Below are positions 11,240-19,977 of a stretch of DNA of 64,000 nt, in pieces. Every line of letters starts with the position of its first letter. Positions within the stretch are counted from its first letter, which is position 1. The position numbers and the translations under genes were made by a program. The notes under the pieces were generated by a model. It had not been told where the DNA came from. It searched no databases and saw only the letters and a program-made list of their open reading frames with translations. Source of the DNA: Glandiceps talaboti (lineage: Eukaryota > Hemichordata > Enteropneusta > Spengelidae); contig NC_135569.1 of NCBI RefSeq assembly GCF_964340395.1, positions 4,510,040-4,574,039 on the forward strand. Direction: 5' to 3'.

Positions 11240-13918
11240 GATTTTCTTTTGAAATCCAAAAATTTATAATTTCATTTTTTTAGGACCATTGATGAGTAAA
11301 GTACTACAGAAAGGTGTTGATGGTGACCTGAGTAAACTAACCTTTATGCAAACAGCTGAAATGTCTGTATTTGGAATACCAAACTGTCGTGTAACAAGAT
11401 GTGGCTACACTGGGGAAGATGGTGTCGAGGTTTGTCATGTATATTAATTAACCAAAACTACACAATTGTACAAATTGAGCAAACCAAACACTTTCAGATT
11501 AAGTACTTACCTGCCAAAATTATGAAAACCGACTACTTTCTCACTAGGGTTATGTAAATCAACCATATCATTTCCCCCACCAAAATTGCATAAATCAACT
11601 ACTCAAGTTTCCCTCCTAAAGTGTGCAAATTAACCACTTTCTGCAAATATTGGGTAAATCAACTATTTTGCTCCATCTCCCGCAAGACCGACACCGCCCC
11701 ATGTGGTGTGTGAACACAACCCAAAATTCTGTCAACCAATACTACTCAACCACTTTTCAGTCAAAATTGATTAAACAAACCTTTTTCCAACAAAACTCGC
11801 CCATCAAAATTATTTTAAAAACCAACCATTTTACCACTGAAACTGCAAATTAACCAATTTCGCAAATAACTACTTTCTCATCAAAATCCTGCAAATAATA
11901 TGCTTCTCCACCAAAACTCTATAAACTAACAGACAGACATATAGATGTAGATTACTTAGTACAGAGCAACATTGACCAGGTATCTCTGTGTTTATTGTAC
12001 AGATTTCAGTACCAATGAATAAAGTGCTACAATTGGTGGAAACACTACTGAAATCAGAAGAAGCATCTGTCAAGATGGCAGGTCTTGGTGCAAGAGACAG
12101 TTTACGCCTTGAGGCTGGACTTTGTCTCTATGGCAATGACATTGATGATAACACTACACCTGTAGAAGCTACTTTGTTATGGACAATTGGTGAGGACTTA
12201 TGGATGCTCTTTTTGTATGGACATTGACTTACAGATACTCTTATATGGACATACACTTGACTTATGGATGCTCTGCTAGTATGGTCATAGGCTATGGGTT
12301 CTTAGGCTATGGACATTGATTTAAGGATACTCTCAGACTAAGAGCATTGACTTATGGGTGCTCTTAGGCTCTAAACATTGACATAAGGATGCTCTTAAGC
12401 CATAGGCACTGACTTAAGGATACTCTAAGGCTATGAACATTGACTTAAGGATGCTCTAAGGCATCCTTTGTTTTAAGGATAGCCATAGTCATACGCAATG
12501 GGTATCAACTCATTACACAGTGATTCTATTTATTTATTTCACTTATAAATGTAGAGAATTCATGTAGATTTTTATTTTAAATAACTATTTCAGCCAAGAG
12601 AAGACGTCAGGAAGCTAATTTCCCAGGTGCTGATATTATTCTTAGGCAGATAAAGGAGAAACCAAACAAAAAACGAGTTGGTATTGTATCATCTGGACCA
12701 CCTGCTAGGGGTAAGGAGAGAGTTTGTTTCTGTTTCTGTTGATTCTGTAATATTAAAAGTGACTATATAGTCACTACTGTTTCATTTACATTAAGAAGGT
12801 CTTAGGACACTTAGCAGTTAATAAACCCCAGACAATGTTGACAAGATGTCAGCAAAAGTTTTGGAATTCACTTCCAAAATGTTGTTTTACTCTGTGACTT
12901 TGTGAGTAGAAATATTCATTTGACACTTTGGAGTCATAAATACTGTGCTATTACATATGCGTACTGACTCACATGAGACAATGTCCATGGTAAGGACCTA
13001 CACTGAACAATAAATGAGGAAGAATTTTCAACTTTGTGTTTCTTGGCAATCAAGTGTAGTGTATGTGACATAAAATCATGAAATGACTCTCCAGAGTCTG
13101 TGTGTGAAAGTCCCTACAGTGTCATTCCCCTTCAAAAGCCGTAATCAGAGAAGGATTATAGTAAAGGTGTACAAAACAGTTGTCTGGCAGAACTTTAGAA
13201 AAATTTTGTCCAGAAGAACAGAATGGCCGTATGTAATCCATATAATTCCACTGATAAGATAACACTGGAGTCATGATGGGCAGTTGGTTAGAGTGGCCAG
13301 CTTGGAATCTGCAGGTTGCAGGTTTGTTTCTGAGTGGCTAAAGTCCTTGGGCAAAATTTGAACCACAACTGTGCCTCAGTCAACCCAGCGGTATATTTGG
13401 GGACCTGGTAGGATAAAGGGTGCAATGTGAATGCTTTAATCCTATGTGCCTACTCAGACCACTAAAAATATAAAGGCTGCAATGGATTGTATGCTCCCAA
13501 GGGAGTTCAGGAAGTATAAAGGCCCATTGTGCCACTATAGATCCATCCCAGGGGTAATAATTTGTAAAACACTTTGAGCACAAAGTGGGAAAGTGCTATA
13601 TAAAAACCAACATTATAACACTAAATTATGTGAGAACCTAGGAGAGAATCGTGGGCCTTTAAACCATTTATTGATTGTTGATTCTTATTTTTATGTTCAG
13701 CTGGTGCCAGAATATTAAATGAAGCAGGTGAACCAATTGGTCAAGTTACAAGCGGATGTCCATCCCCAAGTCTCAAGAAGAATGTTGCCATGGGTTACGT
13801 TGCAAAATCACATGCAAAGAGTGGGTCAAAGGTCAAACTAGAAGTCAGAAAGAAACAGGTTAATGGTGAAGTTAGTAAAATGCCATTTGTACCAGCAAAA
13901 TACTATACTGGCAAATGA
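5894..13918 (+). CDS. AMT: Aminomethyltransferase, glycine cleavage T-protein
   Basis: A mitochondrial enzyme of the glycine cleavage system. It takes the aminomethyl group from H-protein lipoyl arm, releases ammonia and makes 5,10-methylene-tetrahydrofolate. Eight exons join in frame: 5894-6010, 8863-9088, 9600-9760, 10450-10531, 11284-11429, 12003-12189, 12594-12710, 13701-13918. All introns are GT-AG. The product is 417 aa (human about 403). Exon 1 is a basic Ser/Arg-rich mitochondrial presequence (residues 1-39). Residues 50-75 carry [24 protein letters not shown] has Asp140 at the position of the essential human Asp129. [23 protein letters not shown] and [16 protein letters not shown] are family signatures. 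The chosen ATG is the first in frame that gives a presequence-like start. No frameshift or stop was seen, so it looks functional. Confidence 0.97.
6787..7020. repeat. (CATA)n then (CA)n microsatellite
   Basis: About 165 bp of CATA followed by a CA tract, in AMT intron 1. The long open frames on both strands here are repeat translations. Confidence 0.97.
8127..8255 (+). mobile_element. SINE-like repeat, family B
   Basis: It matches, in reverse orientation, segments at 13160-13266, 22275-22450 and 61645-61795. All share a core reading AAAACAGTTGTCTGGCAGA and CTCCACTGATAAGATAA. On this strand a tRNA-type B box (GGGTTTCAATCTC) lies at about 8134-8146, suggesting a tRNA-derived SINE fragment in AMT intron 1. 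Confidence 0.65.
8467..8496 (+). promoter_or_regulatory. Three helically phased octamer (POU) sites
   Basis: The octamer ATGCAAAT occurs at 8467-8474, 8478-8485 and 8489-8496, exactly 11 bp apart, in AMT intron 1. This could be a POU-factor element or just a short tandem duplication. Confidence 0.4.
8645..8830. repeat. Degenerate minisatellite, ~20-bp unit
   Basis: Repeats of the type AATAACCAGTAATAACCACA run to within about 30 bp of the AMT exon 2 acceptor at 8862, leaving only a short pyrimidine stretch. Confidence 0.85.
9370..9530 (+). repeat. Interspersed repeat, family F copy 1
   Basis: Similar over about 150 bp to 58630-58830. Both contain AAAACTGTTCTTAA, ATGAAATGTAAT, GTCTCTGTA and TTATTTACTTTCCCTGTT in the same order. 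The type of element is unknown. Confidence 0.6.
9985..10250 (+). repeat. Interspersed repeat, family E copy 1
   Basis: Shares GTAGACACTACTTGTAAAT, GTTGACACCT and ACAACTTGTAAA in order with 28600-28860 on the same strand. It is an old, diverged dispersed repeat in AMT intron 3. Confidence 0.6.
10590..10712 (+). repeat. 42-bp tandem repeat, three copies
   Basis: Copies start at 10590, 10632 and 10674 with the unit start TTTGACAATGTCATTTGCTA. The first two are near identical and the third diverges at its end. It lies in AMT intron 4. Confidence 0.92.
11188..11240. repeat. (TTA)n-(TTG)n microsatellite
   Basis: A trinucleotide tract just upstream of AMT exon 5. It may follow the A/T-rich 3' end of a retroposed element. 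Confidence 0.9.
11450..11935 (+). repeat. Degenerate minisatellite in AMT intron 5
   Basis: Loose repeats of CCACCAAAATTGCATAAATC-type units alternating with ACTACTTTCTC, about 37 bp each, fill most of the intron. It is too decayed for a clean period. Confidence 0.55.
12196..12485 (+). repeat. Degenerate minisatellite in AMT intron 6
   Basis: About nine copies of a 30-38 bp unit of the type ACATTGACTTAAGGATGCTC, starting right after the exon 6 donor. The donor-proximal GAGGACTTATGGATGCTC is itself a unit. Confidence 0.8.
13160..13266 (-). mobile_element. SINE-like family B, split by a younger SINE
   Basis: A copy of the family described at 8127. Its core runs to ATAACACT at 13259-13266 and resumes at 13615-13665 (ACCTAGGAGAGAATCGTGGGCC, matching the 61.7-kb copy). 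The interruption is the SINE at 13267-13614. Confidence 0.7.
13267..13614 (+). mobile_element. tRNA-derived SINE with target-site duplication
   Basis: The 5' part resembles a tRNA. It has an A-box-like TTGGTTAGAGTGGCC, then GGAATCTGCAGGTTGCAGG leading into a B-box-like GGTTTGTTTC. The 3' part ends AAACACTTTGAGCA then GTGGGAAAGTGCTATATAAA, a tail type seen in many animal SINEs. The 8-bp ATAACACT flanks both sides (13259-13266 and 13615-13622). It is nested in an older family-B repeat in AMT intron 7. Confidence 0.85.
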
Positions 13919-14009
13919 AAAACTATTCATAATAATGCCATTCAAAATTTTGTCTATGTACAGATTCTTGCCTCTATCTTGTAGTTATGCATTTGGTATA
14001 CATTTATCA

Positions 14010-14690
14010 TCTTGAATAATCAAGGCATTATGTACAATATCTATCTCTCTGTCATTTGTCTTGAAGTCAGTGAAACCCATATGTCATAGAGCGCCCTCAA
14101 CGGTTACAACCTGTCATTATCCAGCAGCGAACTGACCAATCACTGTCAGTATTAAAATCAGACTATTTTAAATGTGTTCATCATGAATAATCAAGGCATT
14201 ATGACTACAATATATATCTCGCCGTCATCTGCTTTGAAGTAAAGTCATTGAAACTCGTTTATCTTAGATCACCCCCAAACAGTAAACTTTATTGACATCA
14301 ACAACTCAATCATGCCTCGTGGGGTGTGTCGTCGTGTTTACTGTAGCGAATTGACTTTCTACTACCTAGGCTTATCACAAACATGTCCTTTCCACTGGGA
14401 TATTTTGAATACTTTGGTTTTGAACATATGTCAATGTCTTTTATGTCAAAGCACCTTTAAACAAGTTAAATATGATGACAGAAGCAACCATGTTTGAAAA
14501 GCAGTCAACATTGATAATATAAGGAATTCTGTGATTGGTCAGTTCGCTGCAGGATAATGACAGTTTGTAACTGTTGAGGGCAGTCTACAATATATGATTG
14601 TCTATTTCAATTATGTTCCTTCAAAGCAGATGGAAGAGAGAGATAGATATCATAGTCATCATGCCCTGGTGATTTCAAACGACATGTATT
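14010..14690. mobile_element. Foldback/MITE-like element, ~150-bp inverted arms
   Basis: The left arm (about 14010-14152) contains CCCTCAACGGTTACAACCTG and CGAACTGACCAATCAC. The right arm (about 14525-14690) is its reverse complement at roughly 85-90 percent, including ATCTATCTCTC further out. The outer left-arm segment with AATAATCAAGGCATTATG is repeated directly at about 14183, showing an internal duplication. It lies just after the AMT stop. Confidence 0.7.
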
Positions 14691-15227
14691 CTTCTGAGTG
14701 AATATTTCTTGAAAGGGAAAAGGTGCATTTATTTTGATGCTATGTTTTATGTAATGGGACTCCCTAGTTCATTCTAAAAATGTAGAGTGGTCAACTATTT
14801 TAAAATTAGACTTCCTATGGAATCTATTAAATATGCCATATTCTGGTTACCTGCCTTGTAGTCTTTGTCAGTGTTACAAGAGGGTGCCCCAGATTAGTAA
14901 AGAGGGCTAAATTACAGAGCAGTACATGTGGTTAAATCAACTCAGAGTAGTCTTGCAACTAGACCTCTGATCTGTGCTGAGAAGATTGCCAAACAAAAAC
15001 CAAGGATGACAGTACCACTAGGACAAAGCCCTCGATGCAACATATGGTCACTTTTAATATCAGCAGAATTGTCGTTTAACAGCTAGACTACTCATTGAGT
15101 TCATGAAAATTACTTAATCTGAAAGAAAGTTAGCAGAACTTTGTTTATTGGTTGAGAATGCTAACTTTTGCTATGGAACACTGGAAGGAGGCTACAGTGC
15201 CCTCATACATAGTTCAAATGTTGCTCC

Positions 15228-15290
15228 CAAACAGCACTCCAAGTGGCCAAACTATATAATCTTTTGTCTTTCTGGTAAGCGGCCTATGAC
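15228..15290 (+). repeat. Interspersed repeat, family D
   Basis: The core CAGCACTCC-AGTGGCCAAACT followed by AATCTTTTGTCTTTCTG recurs at 37712-37770 (-), 41993-42050 (+) and 53545-53605 (+). The element type is unknown. Confidence 0.75.
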
Positions 15291-15599
15291 ATAATATGAG
15301 CAACTTATCAACATATCGATCTTTGAAATGCAAAAATCATAAAATGATATAGCAAACATGTTAATAAGATGAATACAGTACAGACTTACAAAGATATCAG
15401 TTGGGTATAAAAGGCAAGTTATCAAGTTGGTGAGTCAAATATTGAAATTGATGACTTGTCACGACTTTCATTGTATAAATTTGCAAACAATCATTGAATG
15501 TGAGAATTCTACTCTGTTGTCATGAAAAATTTATTTTGTAATTTGAGAAATAAAAGTTTCAAATATTCAGTATGTGTATTTGACTTGTTAACTAAGTCG

Positions 15600-15603
<4 letters not shown>

Positions 15604-15649
<46 letters not shown>

Positions 15650-15986
15650 TACATACTCGCATGCACATACACACTTACATAGATACCTCCTACATACATA
15701 CAGTACATACATACATACATACATACATACATACAATACATACATACATACATACAATACATACATACATACATACATACATACATACATACATACATAC
15801 ATACATACATACATACATACATACATACATACAATACATACATACATACAATACATACATACATACATACATACATACATACATACATACATACATACAT
15901 ACATACATACACATATACACACACACACCCTTGCATGCACGCACACACAAGGACATGCATGCATGCACACACACACACACACACAG
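15604..15986. repeat. (CA)n-(CATA)n compound microsatellite
   Basis: A (CA)n block, then about 230 bp of CATA with repeated ATACAATAC interruptions, then CA-rich and GCATG blocks. Long open frames on both strands are artefacts. Confidence 0.97.
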
Positions 15987-16959
15987 TCCAGATACTTGGT
16001 TGTCTGACACAGTATACTGTTTTCAAATCGCTATTGTCAAGTTGAATAGCCAAGTCTGTCTATGGGCTACGACACATTTACCTCACTGTACTTAAATAGC
16101 TCTACCAAAGTGAAGTCATGCTAAAAAAACGAAACGGGAGTGCTTGGAAACTAACAACATTATTACTTTACTGGAGAAAAAAAATTAAAAAATCTTCCAG
16201 ATACTGATATTGATTGTTGACACTTGTACAAAATCATAAATACAGTAGTACATGGCTTTAAAAACCCCAAATCAAATGAGGAGACAAAGTCTACTGCAAA
16301 GTTTTGAATGCATATGTTCTTTTAAAGAAAAAAGTCAAGTCAGACTTATTTCTGCCTGCTTGTCACATCATATACCACACGCCTCTTCATGCCACCGTCC
16401 GAAACAACCCTCGTTGTGGCAATCTTGTGTTTGTCAATGGATGTGAAGATCATTGGGTTTTCCCATAAACCTTTGCAGGAAATCCAAAATGGCTGAATAT
16501 ATAATATGTCAAGTATAGTAGTCCTTCTTTACAAGATTTCAAAGTTGAGTAAGTTACCGATGTGCTATTTTATGAACCAAACCCATATGATAGCAGTATT
16601 AAATCAATATAAGTGCATTAGAGCACAAATTAGTCTGACTGGACTTTTCCTTTGAAACACAATATTCAGAGTCTTAAATACATCAAGATTTACAAACTTA
16701 CTTTATTATATGCAAATATCTACTGCATCAAGTGGACAAGGTGACTAAGTTAACAGTTTCAGTTTTGAAGAAGTCAAAAATCAATACATGGCAGTTCTTT
16801 GCTTTGCTGTCTCAGTAAGCACTCGTAATGCTAGTAATGGCAAATCATGAATTGCACCATGCCCTCAATGGCAGTTATCAGCATGCCTTTTTGCAGATAT
16901 TTACATAGTATTCAGGCTAGGTAAACTATATGCTCATTTCAATGAGGGCATAGTTACAT

Positions 16960-17131
16960 ATTGACTTCATTTGAATATAGTCAATTAGGCTGACGTACAT
17001 TATCACTCCCCATTGTAACAAATCAGTTTGAGTGTTCATTTACATAATGACTTCATTTGAATATAAACAATTAGACTGATGTACGTTATCACTCCCCCAT
17101 TGTGACCAATCAGTTTGGGTGCATTTTTCAA
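16960..17131 (+). repeat. 86-bp tandem duplication
   Basis: Two copies starting near 16962 and 17048 (TGACTTCATTTGAATATA...). They differ by a few substitutions, so the duplication is fairly young. Confidence 0.85.
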
Positions 17132-17390
17132 AAATCAGTTTGAGCATAAATTGTTTGCCATTGCTCACAATACAAGCAATTAATGAGACAGCAAAACAAA
17201 ATCACAGATTGTGATGTAAACAGGCTAGTCATGGTATTACTACCTCAGACTCAGACTAAGACCATGACAACTCTGTAGCCTACTGACAAGATGACTACCA
17301 CGTAACTGACGTTTGTCTTGCAAATTTAATCCAATGTTTGGTAACATCAAAATATAATAATATATCACTGATGAAAATATTGAGAGATGT

Positions 17391-19563
17391 TTATTTTGTT
17401 TTGCTTTTCTTCTTTTGTTGTTTTTTCTCTTTGTCTTTATTGTCATCTTCTGTGTTCTCTTCTGGTCTTGCTTTTTGCCATTCTAATGGATTCCTCCTGT
17501 ACATTGGCCATGGTGGCAGTGTCAACTACAGAAATGAAAAAACAAAACAATCAGTTTGATAATACTCCTGACCCCTTTTCAGCATGAGTAGTATGACAAA
17601 GCTTTTCTACAAGTTTAGTATTTGTGGTAGGAGAACTGTTGTAATATATAGACAGAAATATGGTTATAATTGCAACGTATTCACAGAAAATAAGGCTATA
17701 TAATAGACAAACACACTACAGTAGACCCTGATGGTAGTACCAATAGGTCTTTCCAAAATTTGCCATGGTGGCACTCTACATCCTGTCTGTGTGTACCTTG
17801 GGGGTATACATGGTATAGGTTACTAAGTTAATCATAGAGCACTGCTGCTTTCCTCGATGTCTGAACAATATGAAAAACATCCCTGATTTACACTTCTACA
17901 GCATACAAGGAACAAAGCTTTTAAGAAACAATACAATGAGGTGATGATACCCCCACTTTTAGCAAGGGCGCTGTACTCTCAATTTTACTGTTTGCAGCCT
18001 ATTAATGGCCTATTATTATAACAGACCAGATTTGATCTGAATGCATACTGTGCAGTTGGAGGGTTAATGTGTGGACACATCCATTGTAATGTGGGGATGT
18101 CCCTTTTATGCTCATGTTAATAATGCTAATTCTGTCAAAATAGATTTCACTCAGTTCAAAGAACGTATGTACCAAATTTCGTTTGAACTGAGTCTGTCAT
18201 TTTTGGGAAATGTTGACACAGACAGAGAGACAGACACACGGACAGACAACATAACCACAATATCTCCCCTGAGGGCCGATAAAAATAAATGTATATGATA
18301 ATATATTACACACTGTAGTATATTGATGGAAGTATACAAAGATAATACTGGTACTTACTATACAGGAAAGTAGAAATCCAGCTGCTAATACATACATAGT
18401 TTGTACAAACTGTTCACAAATATATCCCCATATAAAACCAACAATCTGTTGAAAAAAACAACAACCAAGAACCATGCCTTGATATCTGGCTCAACAAAAA
18501 TTTTACCAACACTGCTGCATTTTATCATCTAACATGTCATATTTCAGATAATAAAATATTTGTTGACCCAGACGATAAAATGTAGCACTTTTGGTAAGAT
18601 ATTTATCAAGCAAGACAATAAATGTAGCAGTGTTAGTAAGATTTTTGTTGAGCCAGACATTTTGTTTCAGGTGCCACGATTTTCATTGTATATGTATATG
18701 ACTGTTTTTGATGGACAGGTGTATTTAGTAACGGGGTAAATGGATTATTCCATTTACATACACTTACCCCAAATAATAGTATTATTGCTTGAAATAATTG
18801 CTTATGATGGACAGGTATATTTAATAACAGGGTGAACGGATTATCCCATTTACATGTACTTACCCCAAATAATAGTATTATTGCTTGAAATAATTGTTCT
18901 GCTAGTTTCTGTCCTTGGAAATCCTGGAAGGAAGGACAATATACATGAACAAACTGAATACAAGACACAAGACTGTGGGAGACATGGGTATCATTCTCCA
19001 TTACTGTACAGACGTACTCAATGATCAGCCATTGTAGCTACTCTTAGCATCTCTTTCTACAATGGGAATTGATAATATGGAGACCCATGGCAATGTATTA
19101 CACAGACTACCATCACTGTATTGATGGTCATTTTTTTATGTGAATAGTCACTGATTTATAACTGACATCAAAACAACATACAAACACATGTATACATCAC
19201 AGGCACTTGAGTGCGGCTCTGCCTATGGTATAAACAGACAGACAGACAGAGACACACACAGACACACACACACACACAGATTAAATATAAATATATCATA
19301 AATAAAAACACAATACACACACACATATCTTCAAAACATTATGTTGGAAGGAAGCTACAGATACAACAGGAGTTAATACACGTCATTCATATGTAAACGT
19401 CTAAAATCGGACTACTGCCAGTGCCAGCCGGGGAGTACTGCAATATATGTGAGGAAATGTTTCCAAGAAATCACATTTCTAAGAGTCTTTTGGGTAAATA
19501 GTGGAATACAAATTAACCATCACTTACCATATGGGTGGGCATCGATTTCGTTAACCTCTGCAT
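17391..19563 (-). CDS. SPCS1: Signal peptidase complex subunit 1 (SPC12)
   Basis: A small ER-membrane subunit of the signal peptidase complex. It has two membrane helices and cytosolic ends, and shapes substrate choice rather than catalysis. Four short exons join in frame on the minus strand: 19563-19528, 18923-18864, 18445-18359, 17525-17391. The product is 105 aa (human about 102). Exon 1 gives MQRLTKSMPTHM, matching the human start pattern ending PTQM. Exon 2 gives DFQGQKLAEQLFQAIILLFG (TM1). Exon 3 gives IVGFIWGYICEQF plus TM2. Exon 4 gives LTLPPWPMYRRNPLEW and a Lys-rich charged tail ending KKKSKTK. All donors are GTAAGT and all phases are 0. The TAA stop overlaps an AATAAA on this strand, and an ATTAAA lies about 65 bp further. 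It is head to head with GLT8D1. Confidence 0.96.
18070..18295 (+). repeat. Dispersed repeat ending in GACA-rich tail
   Basis: It contains GTACCAAATTTCGTTTGAACTG, then TTGGGAAATGTTGACACAGACAG and a run of GACAGACA units, then CACAATATCTCCCC. This architecture is common in dispersed repeats of invertebrate genomes. It lies in SPCS1 intron 3. Confidence 0.5.
18709..18900 (-). repeat. 96-bp tandem duplication carrying part of SPCS1 exon 2
   Basis: Copies at 18709-18804 and 18805-18900. The copy at 18805-18900 holds the last 36 bases of the true exon 2 plus its GTAAGT donor. The other copy repeats both, with its donor at 18767. The unit is a multiple of three and the frame is open throughout. Confidence 0.93.
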
Positions 19564-19977
19564 CTTGGTTATGGTGTAATGACAACGAAAAATATGTGAT
19601 TTTCGCAACAGCCTGTTACAAACGGTGTGTGGTGCCTTTGAACCGGAAGTTAATATTATGGCCTCCCTAGTTACTAAAATATTAATGAATTCACTGTTTT
19701 CGAGAATTCTGTCTTAATCATCAGATATTATCGGCGAGATATCAAAGGCAACAATATATGTTGTCTTGAGAAGACTTACTGTCACAATATATAGAATTAG
19801 CCGATATACAGAAGACTTTAATAGTGTTATTTTGATTAAGCTAGGCGGCTTTAGTTAAGTTGTTTTGCCTGAAAGAATCTGACCCCTGGCTCAGGAGTTG
19901 ATCAAAGGGAATTCAATGGTCGACGTGGACAAAAATTTGCAGACGGATTAAGTCTAGACTGCGATGTCCAAGAGAAG
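19564..19977. promoter_or_regulatory. Bidirectional SPCS1/GLT8D1 promoter
   Basis: 414 bp separate the SPCS1 start codon (minus) from the GLT8D1 start codon (plus). An ETS/GABP-type site ACCGGAAGT lies near 19642-19651. There is no TATA box facing either gene at the expected spacing. ETS-driven, TATA-less shared promoters are usual for such housekeeping pairs. Confidence 0.7.

Larger units (their letters stand above)
13919..17390. other. Intergenic between AMT and SPCS1 (convergent)
   Basis: It holds the 3' ends of both genes, a foldback element, a repeat-family D copy, a large microsatellite and an 86-bp tandem duplication. No additional coding exon was found. The clearest plus-strand AATAAA is at about 15548, too far downstream to assign to AMT with confidence. 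Confidence 0.5.

Noticed and set aside
12790-13110. Weak similarity to 50940-51110 (AATGTTGACAAGAT... CTGTGAC)
   Set aside because: Probably another old dispersed repeat, but the alignment by eye is too patchy to define limits.
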